DNA of 27,358 nt from the NCBI GenBank assembly GCA_009843565.1, contig VYDF01000253.1, forward strand, positions 1-27,358, written 5' to 3'. The DNA is from Acidimicrobiia bacterium (GTDB lineage Bacteria; Actinomycetota; Acidimicrobiia; Acidimicrobiales; Bin134). Within the stretch, counting starts at the first letter, position 1. Each line of letters starts with the position of its first letter. Below the pieces are notes generated by a model. The model was not told the origin of the DNA. It saw only the letters and a list, made by a program, of their open reading frames with translations, and ran no database searches. This document shows positions 22,431-27,358 of this stretch, one piece after another. The position numbers and the translations under genes were made by a program.

Positions 22431-24635
22431 TCAGCTCTTCATCAAGTAGTCGGCGTCGTCGTCCACGAGGAACAGTTCCACCTCAGCCCGCAGTTCAGTA
22501 TGCCGTTGAAGGTGGGGATCGTCATCGAGCATTTCCCCGGCGGCCTGACGGGCCCACACCACCCAATCCTTGTCCCGGCGCAAAGAGGCCAACTGCAAGT
22601 CGCTTCGGCCCTTTTGGCGCTCGCCCAAGATGGTGCCCTCTCCCCGCAATTCCAGATCGGCCTCGGCCAGCTCGAACCCGTCGGTGGTTTCCACCAGAGC
22701 CCGAAGCCGCTCGGCGGCAATCCCCACCGCGTCGGCGGCCAACAGGCAGCACGTGGACTTCTGATCCCCCCGACCCACTCGACCTCTCAGCTGGTGAAGC
22801 TGTGCGATGCCGAAACGATCGGCGTCCACGATCACCATGATCGTGGCATTGGGCACATCCACCCCCACCTCGATCACGGTGGTGGCCACCAGCACGTCGA
22901 TGGCCCCGAATCGGAACAGGTCCATCACCGATTCCTTCTCCGCCGGGGTGAGCCGGCCGTGAAGCAGCCCTACCCGCAGCCCAGCCAGCTCGTCAGCCTG
23001 GAGACGCTCGAAGGTCTCGGTAACCGACCGGGCTTCGATGCTGTCAGACTCCTCAATCAGCGGACACACCACATACGCCTGTCGGCCCAGCCCCACCTCG
23101 GCTCTGACCTGCTCCCACACCTCGGCTTCTTCGGGTCCGGTCCGGGCCCATCGGGTGGCAATCGGGGTTCGCCCTGGGGGCATTTCATCCAGCGTGGACA
23201 CGTCCAAGTCGCCGTACACGGTCATAGCCGCAGTTCGGGGGATGGGAGTGGCCGTCATCACCAGCACATCGGGCGACGCAGCCCGTGAGCCCTTGGCCCG
23301 CAATGCAGCCCGCTGCTCCACGCCGAATCGGTGCTGCTCGTCCACCACCACCACCCCGAGTGAGGCAAAGTCCACCCCCTCTTGAATGAGAGCATGGGTG
23401 CCGATCACGATGTCGATCTCGCCGGTGGCCAGCGAGGCGTTGGTCTGAGCTCGCTCGCTGCCCGCGGTTTGATTGGTGAGCAGCGCCACTCGAAGGGGGC
23501 GCTCGGGCAGCAGCGAGTCGGACGCGGGCACCACCAGGCCGTCGAGCAATGCCCGAACTCCCAGGTAGTGCTGCGTGGCCAGAACTTCGGTGGGCGCCAT
23601 CAGCGCGCCCTGGTGACCGCCTTGCACCGCGGTGAGCATGGCCGCGACCGCCACCACGGTCTTGCCCGCCCCCACATCTCCCTGCAAGAGGCGGTGCATG
23701 GGCACCGATCGGGCCATGTCGGCCATCACCTCGCCGATCACCCGGCGTTGAGCGCCGGTAAGGGGAAACCCCAGCGAGCCGGTGAACCTCTCGACAAGCT
23801 CTCCGCCCGTGTCGTGGCCGATGCCCACTGCCGACTGCTCCACCGCCCGCTTGCGCATGATCAACTTGAGCTGGAGCCGAAGCAGCTCGTCGAACACCAG
23901 TCGGTTCCGGGCGGTGTAGTGGGCGTCCATGGTCTCTGGTCGGTGTATTCCCTCGATGGCCTCATGTCGTCCGATCAGGCCGTGGCGCTGTTGCAGCGAC
24001 AACGGAACCGGGTCGCTGATGCCCCGTTGCTCTGAGCGCCGCAGCGCCTCGTCAACCCACCGCCTCATCTCCCGGGTCTGAAGCCCGGCTTTGCCCGATT
24101 GGGGGTACACCGGCACGATTCGGCCGGTCTCGTCGCCAACGAGGTCGACGATGGGATTGGTCATCTGGTGCTGGCCCCGGTAGCGGTCCAGCTTGCCGAA
24201 CACCACCACTTCCTGGCCTTTGGACAGTTGGCGATCCCGCCACGGCTGGTTGAAGAACACCAGCCGGAGCCGCCCGGTCTGGTCGCTGACCCCCACGGTT
24301 ACCATTGAACGGCTGCCCCTGAGCTTTTTGGAGAACACGCTGTCTACCCGGGCCATCACCATGGCCTCCACTCCGTCCTCCAAATCGCTGATCGCCGCCT
24401 GGTTGGTTCGGTCGATGTAGCGACGGGGGTAGTAGGTCAAAAGGTCGAGCACCGATTCCACTTCTACGGCAGCCAGGGTCTTGGCTTTGGCCGGACCCAC
24501 ACCGCTCAGCACCTCCACGCCCATGCCGGCGAAATCGACCATGGTGAGCGGAGGGCTCTGGTCAGCTCGCGCCTGGGCGACGGTCATTCCAGCCCGAAGG
24601 GATTTGTCTTCGGTTTGAAGGAGGGCACCGGTCAT
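22431..24635 (-). CDS. recG: ATP-dependent DNA helicase RecG
   Basis: RecG reverses stalled forks and migrates branched DNA. The 734-residue product has a helix-hairpin-helix-like VEVLSGVGPAKAKTL start, the OB-fold wedge (about 85-165), helicase motif I LLQGDVGAGKT, motif Ia MAPTEVLATQHY, motif II DEQHRFG, motif III MTATPIPRT, motif IV-VI with LLHGRLTPAEKE, VATTVIEVGVDVPNATIMVI and QLHQLRGRVGRG, and the C-terminal TRG region (FELAEADLELRGEGTILGERQ). ATG 24635 overlaps the fakA stop (ATGA). ATG 24587 is a plausible alternative, because both starts follow the same GGGxTGG string. Confidence 0.96.
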   Translation of the reverse strand: MTGALLQTEDKSLRAGMTVAQARADQSPPLTMVDFAGMGVEVLSGVGPAKAKTLAAVEVESVLDLLTYYPRRYIDRTNQAAISDLEDGVEAMVMARVDSVFSKKLRGSRSMVTVGVSDQTGRLRLVFFNQPWRDRQLSKGQEVVVFGKLDRYRGQHQMTNPIVDLVGDETGRIVPVYPQSGKAGLQTREMRRWVDEALRRSEQRGISDPVPLSLQQRHGLIGRHEAIEGIHRPETMDAHYTARNRLVFDELLRLQLKLIMRKRAVEQSAVGIGHDTGGELVERFTGSLGFPLTGAQRRVIGEVMADMARSVPMHRLLQGDVGAGKTVVAVAAMLTAVQGGHQGALMAPTEVLATQHYLGVRALLDGLVVPASDSLLPERPLRVALLTNQTAGSERAQTNASLATGEIDIVIGTHALIQEGVDFASLGVVVVDEQHRFGVEQRAALRAKGSRAASPDVLVMTATPIPRTAAMTVYGDLDVSTLDEMPPGRTPIATRWARTGPEEAEVWEQVRAEVGLGRQAYVVCPLIEESDSIEARSVTETFERLQADELAGLRVGLLHGRLTPAEKESVMDLFRFGAIDVLVATTVIEVGVDVPNATIMVIVDADRFGIAQLHQLRGRVGRGDQKSTCCLLAADAVGIAAERLRALVETTDGFELAEADLELRGEGTILGERQKGRSDLQLASLRRDKDWVVWARQAAGEMLDDDPHLQRHTELRAEVELFLVDDDADYLMKS

Positions 24636-24647
24636 TCCACCCCGAAG
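24575..24647 (-). repeat. 25-bp imperfect direct repeat at the fakA/recG junction
   Basis: Two 25-bp copies at 24575-24599 and 24623-24647 match at 22 positions and are 48 bp apart. Each contains CTTCGGG(G/C)TGGAATGACCG, so each carries a GGGxTGGA-like string followed by an in-frame ATGACC. The right copy holds the fakA stop and the first recG start; the left copy holds the second possible recG start. Confidence 0.8.
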
Positions 24648-26302
24648 TAGAACGGATAGAGCGGTTGGCCCCCCTCGTGGACTTCCATCTCGATATCGGG
24701 ATGATGCTCGGCCAGCCAGGCAGCCACTTCTTCCACGTCCGCGGCGGTGGCATCGGCACCCGAAATAACCGTGACCAGCTCATGGCTGTCGTCGATGAGC
24801 TCGGCCAGAAGCCCAGTGGCCGCCTGCGCCGTGCTTTGGGACACCACCCTCAACCCGCTGCGTCCCAGTCCCAGCCACTGCCCCGCGGCGATGGGGCCCA
24901 ACTCGCTTTCGGTGTCGCGCACCGCTTGGGTGATCTCCCCGGTCACCACATCAGCGGCTGCTTCTGCCATGGCCGACAAGTTCTCGTCGGCGCTGGCCGA
25001 CGGGTCGTAGGCCATCAGGGCGGCCAGCCCCTCGGCAATTCCCCTGCTGGGCACCACCCGCACGGTGGCATCGGTGCATTCGTCCACCCGTTCGGCCACC
25101 GGGACGATGTTCTTGTTGTTGGGCAGCAACACGATCTCGGAGGCGTCGAGTTGCTCGACCGCCTGCACGAAGTGCTCGGTGGAGGGGTTCATGGTCTGCC
25201 CGCCGGCGATGACGGCCCGAACCCCCAGCGATTCGAAGATGCGGCGCACGCCGGCTCCCACCGACACCGCCACCACCGCGGTGCGAACCGGATCCCCCTC
25301 GACCGTGGTCACCGTCCCGCCGATCTCGGCTGCCGTTGCCGACTCCATCAAAGACTCGACGTGCTCCACCTGCTCGAACAAGTCGGTCACCCGTATGTCG
25401 AATGGACGACCCACGCCGATACCCGCCTCGATGCTGCCTCCGATGTCGTTGCTGTGGATGTGGCAGTTCCACAAGCCGTCGCCGCCCACCACCACGATGG
25501 AATCGCCCAGGTCCTCCCAAGCAGAGCGGAATTGGCCGATCCGGTCGTCTTCGGCCTCCAAGAAGAACATCACCTCATAGCGCGTGCCGTCAGCGTCGTC
25601 ATCCACCCCATGGGGGTCATCGGCCCCGGCAACGGCTGCCCCCACTCCCGCCGTGGGATCCACCGGCGGCGGGTCGGGCAGCGGCCGACCGTCCATCGCG
25701 GTGGCCAGCGCATCCAGAAACAGCAGAAATCCCGCTCCCCCGGCGTCCACCACGTTGGCTCGGGCCAACTGGGGCAGCAGTTCGGGCGTGCGATCCAGCG
25801 ACGCCCTTCCTGCCTGTTGGCATCCCTCCACCATTTGGATGAGGCCGTCCACACCCTGATCAACCGCATCCGCAGCTGCGGTTGCCACATCCCGCACCAC
25901 GGTGAGGATGGTCCCCTCCACCGGGGTAGAAACCGCCTCATCGGCCGCGGCCGATGCTTGTTTCAGCGCCCCGGCCAACACCGGTGGGTCAACATGGCCA
26001 GCGGTGGCCACCGTCTCTGCCAACCCCCGCAGTATCTGCGACAAGATCACGCCGGAGTTGCCCCGGGCCCCCATCAGCGAGCCGTGGCTGATGGCGTGGC
26101 AAACCTCGTTCATCCCCTCACCGGCGGCCGACACCTCGGTTACCACCGTCTCCAAGGTGAGCGCCATATTGGTGCCGGTGTCGCCGTCGGGAACCGGATA
26201 CACGTTGAGCTGGTTGATCACGTCGCGATGCAAGGCAAGGGCGTCTCGGAACCACTCCATCGTGGCCCGCAACCCATCAGCACCCAGACGGTCCGCCGTC
26301 AT
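24632..26302 (-). CDS. fakA: DAK2-domain fatty-acid kinase FakA-like protein
   Basis: FakA-type kinases phosphorylate fatty acids bound to a FakB carrier, feeding acyl-phosphate into PlsX/PlsY phospholipid synthesis. The ~556-residue product has the N-terminal DAK2/DhaL ATP-binding domain with LNVYPVPDGDTGTNMALTLE and SHGSLMGARGNSGVILSQIL, a linker with acidic residues near 250, and the C-terminal FakA domain with IHSNDIGGSIEAG, GGQTMNPSTEHFVQAVE and LLPNNKNIVPVAERV. I chose ATG 26302; GTG 26347 is an alternative, and neither has a well-placed ribosome binding site (an AAGGAGG at 26364-26370 is 16 nt before the GTG). No fakB is in the window, and rpmB, often upstream in Actinobacteria, is absent. 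plsX lies in the same gene run. Confidence 0.92.
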   Translation of the reverse strand: MTADRLGADGLRATMEWFRDALALHRDVINQLNVYPVPDGDTGTNMALTLETVVTEVSAAGEGMNEVCHAISHGSLMGARGNSGVILSQILRGLAETVATAGHVDPPVLAGALKQASAAADEAVSTPVEGTILTVVRDVATAAADAVDQGVDGLIQMVEGCQQAGRASLDRTPELLPQLARANVVDAGGAGFLLFLDALATAMDGRPLPDPPPVDPTAGVGAAVAGADDPHGVDDDADGTRYEVMFFLEAEDDRIGQFRSAWEDLGDSIVVVGGDGLWNCHIHSNDIGGSIEAGIGVGRPFDIRVTDLFEQVEHVESLMESATAAEIGGTVTTVEGDPVRTAVVAVSVGAGVRRIFESLGVRAVIAGGQTMNPSTEHFVQAVEQLDASEIVLLPNNKNIVPVAERVDECTDATVRVVPSRGIAEGLAALMAYDPSASADENLSAMAEAAADVVTGEITQAVRDTESELGPIAAGQWLGLGRSGLRVVSQSTAQAATGLLAELIDDSHELVTVISGADATAADVEEVAAWLAEHHPDIEMEVHEGGQPLYPFYFGVE

Positions 26303-26402
26303 GCCCCGCGATGCTAGTGGTCCGTCTCCGCTCGACTCGCGAACCACTCAGACCAGCCGTTACCCTCCTTCTCATCCCCGATCACCGGTAGAAAGAGTCC
26401 TC

Positions 26403-26651
26403 GTGCAGGGTGTGATCAAGGCTTACGATCCCGAAACCCGTCTCGGCGTGGTTGTGCGCGACACCGATTTGGCCGAATTCGACTTGGCCCCTAATGCGCT
26501 CGAGGGATCGGTGTTTCGGATGCTGCGCCAAGGCCAGCGGGTGCTGTTTGATCTAGTAGAGGGGCAGGCCACCCGTCTGCGGCTGGGCTCAGAGGTAGAC
26601 ATGGGCACCCCTTCGTTCCTCACTGCCGCCGGAGATTCGGAGCACGCGTGA
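26403..26651 (+). CDS. Small cold-shock/OB-fold-like protein
   Basis: An 82-residue protein starting VQGVIKAYDPETRLGVVVRD. The pattern (GxIKxYDxxTxxGxVVRD at the start, a middle ALEGSVFRMLRQGQRVLFDL, then basic TRLRLGSEVD) resembles a divergent cold-shock domain with a GQRV.F strand, but the aromatic RNP motifs of CspA are missing, so nucleic-acid binding is uncertain. GTG 26403 follows an AGAAAGAG string. It overlaps pckA by 4 nt (GTGA) and diverges from fakA across about 100 nt, in which I see no convincing promoter. Confidence 0.65.
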   Translation: MQGVIKAYDPETRLGVVVRDTDLAEFDLAPNALEGSVFRMLRQGQRVLFDLVEGQATRLRLGSEVDMGTPSFLTAAGDSEHA

Positions 26652-27358
26652 GCCGTTCGGTTGCCGACCAACTTCGCGTCGGCTTCGGCTTGGACTCGGT
26701 GGATGTCCGGGCGGGACTGACCCAAAACGAGCTGTTCGCCGCCGCGATAGCCGGAGATCGGGGTCGCACCCGCATCGACGGCGGCGAGCATGACCAGAAG
26801 GCGTTCGCCACCGCTCTGGGCGACGACGGACCCCTGATCTTCTACTCCGATCCAACTTGTACCGGCCGTCCGGTGCAGGACACGTTCGCGGTGGCCTGGC
26901 CCGAATTAGTGGACGACGTGTGGTGGAAGTCGGACTTCAACAAGTTGGACGGAGACCACTATTCGGGACTGCTCGATCGGGTCTTGGCCCACTTGAACGA
27001 GCGACAAGCCACGCTGTACACCGCCGATGTCTTCTGCGGCTGGGACCCGGAGTTCGCCATTCCCTATCGGCTGGTCAGCGAATACGCGACCCACGCCTAC
27101 TTCGCCAACATCATGTTCCCCAAACAGGTGCGCGACGACGCAGACCGCGACGCCGTTGGCTGGACCATGATCAACGTGCCCAGCTTCCGGTGCGACCCCG
27201 ACCGCGACGGGACCCGCACCGACCGGGCGGTAATCATGGACCTGCGCAATCGGCTGGGGCTGGTGCTCGGGCGAGCCGATTACTGCGGCGTGGTGAAGAA
27301 GACCATGTTCACAGTGATGAATTTCGTACTGCCCGATGCCAAGCAGCTGACCATGCAC
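26648..27358 (+). CDS. pckA: ATP-dependent phosphoenolpyruvate carboxykinase (3' end beyond window)
   Basis: The first 237 residues of an ATP-type PEP carboxykinase, which makes PEP from oxaloacetate in gluconeogenesis. Recognisable parts are TCTGRPVQDTFAV (for TGRSPKDKF), LYTADVFCGWDPEFAIPYRLVSE, FANIMFPKQ, SFRCDPDRDGTRTDRAV and GRADYCGVVKKTMFTVMNFVLPD. These match the ATP enzyme rather than the GTP enzyme. The nucleotide-binding P-loop lies beyond the edge. The GTG start overlaps the stop of the OB-like gene, so the two are probably co-translated. The N-terminus is somewhat diverged from the E. coli type. Confidence 0.9.
   Translation, partial: MSRSVADQLRVGFGLDSVDVRAGLTQNELFAAAIAGDRGRTRIDGGEHDQKAFATALGDDGPLIFYSDPTCTGRPVQDTFAVAWPELVDDVWWKSDFNKLDGDHYSGLLDRVLAHLNERQATLYTADVFCGWDPEFAIPYRLVSEYATHAYFANIMFPKQVRDDADRDAVGWTMINVPSFRCDPDRDGTRTDRAVIMDLRNRLGLVLGRADYCGVVKKTMFTVMNFVLPDAKQLTMH

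Noticed and set aside
26364..26370. AAGGAGG as ribosome binding site of fakA
   Set aside because: The first usable in-frame start (GTG 26347) is 16 nt away, and an in-frame TGA lies just before it, so the match may be chance.

Overview
This window is core housekeeping chromosome of a high-G+C actinobacterium. The gene order (coaD, a SepIVA-like coiled-coil gene, DUF177, rpmF, plsX, acpP, rnc, a mutM homologue, smc, ftsY, ffh, rpsP, khpA, rimM, trmD, rplS, yraN, comM, dprA, xerC, a LytM-domain gene, rpsB) is the actinobacterial arrangement. Several proteins look to me like the Acidimicrobiia branch, but that placement is recollection of family sequences, not a search. GTG and TTG starts are very common here. 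I see no rRNA, tRNA, CRISPR array, insertion sequence or prophage gene.

Layout: nearly everything is on the minus strand, transcribed from right to left. From the right edge, a short plus-strand pair (an OB/cold-shock-like protein and the 5' part of ATP-dependent PEP carboxykinase) diverges from fakA. Then on the minus strand come fakA-recG-GNAT-rsmD-coaD-sepIVA-DUF177-rpmF-plsX-acpP-rnc (fatty-acid incorporation, CoA and lipid synthesis, rRNA modification and processing), then the mutM-like gene, smc, htrA, ftsY and ffh (chromosome organisation, envelope protease, SRP targeting). Next are rpsP-khpA-rimM-trmD-rplS (ribosome and tRNA maturation), yraN, a small plus-strand membrane-protein ORF, a lipoprotein cytochrome c, comM-dprA-xerC (DNA uptake and recombination), a degenerate LytM protein and the 5' part of rpsB. 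Many genes overlap by 1 to 14 nt (ATGA, GTGA, CTGA junctions), which suggests translational coupling.

I find no clear new multi-gene system. The interest lies in familiar genes that have gone odd. (1) smc is full length but is cut by one in-frame TAG at the start of the hinge, although TAG is the normal stop of at least seven genes here. (2) The MutM homologue between rnc and smc lacks the catalytic Pro2, Glu3 and Lys57 equivalents and other active-site residues. (3) The LytM/M23 protein next to rpsB has lost all its zinc ligands. (4) rnc has no ATG/GTG/TTG start in a plausible place and seems to begin at a CTG inside a CTGA overlap with acpP. (5) Ribosomal proteins S2 and S16, FtsY and KhpA carry acidic, mostly tandem-repeat extensions. 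(6) A 42-residue membrane ORF sits antisense between the cytochrome and yraN, overlapping both.
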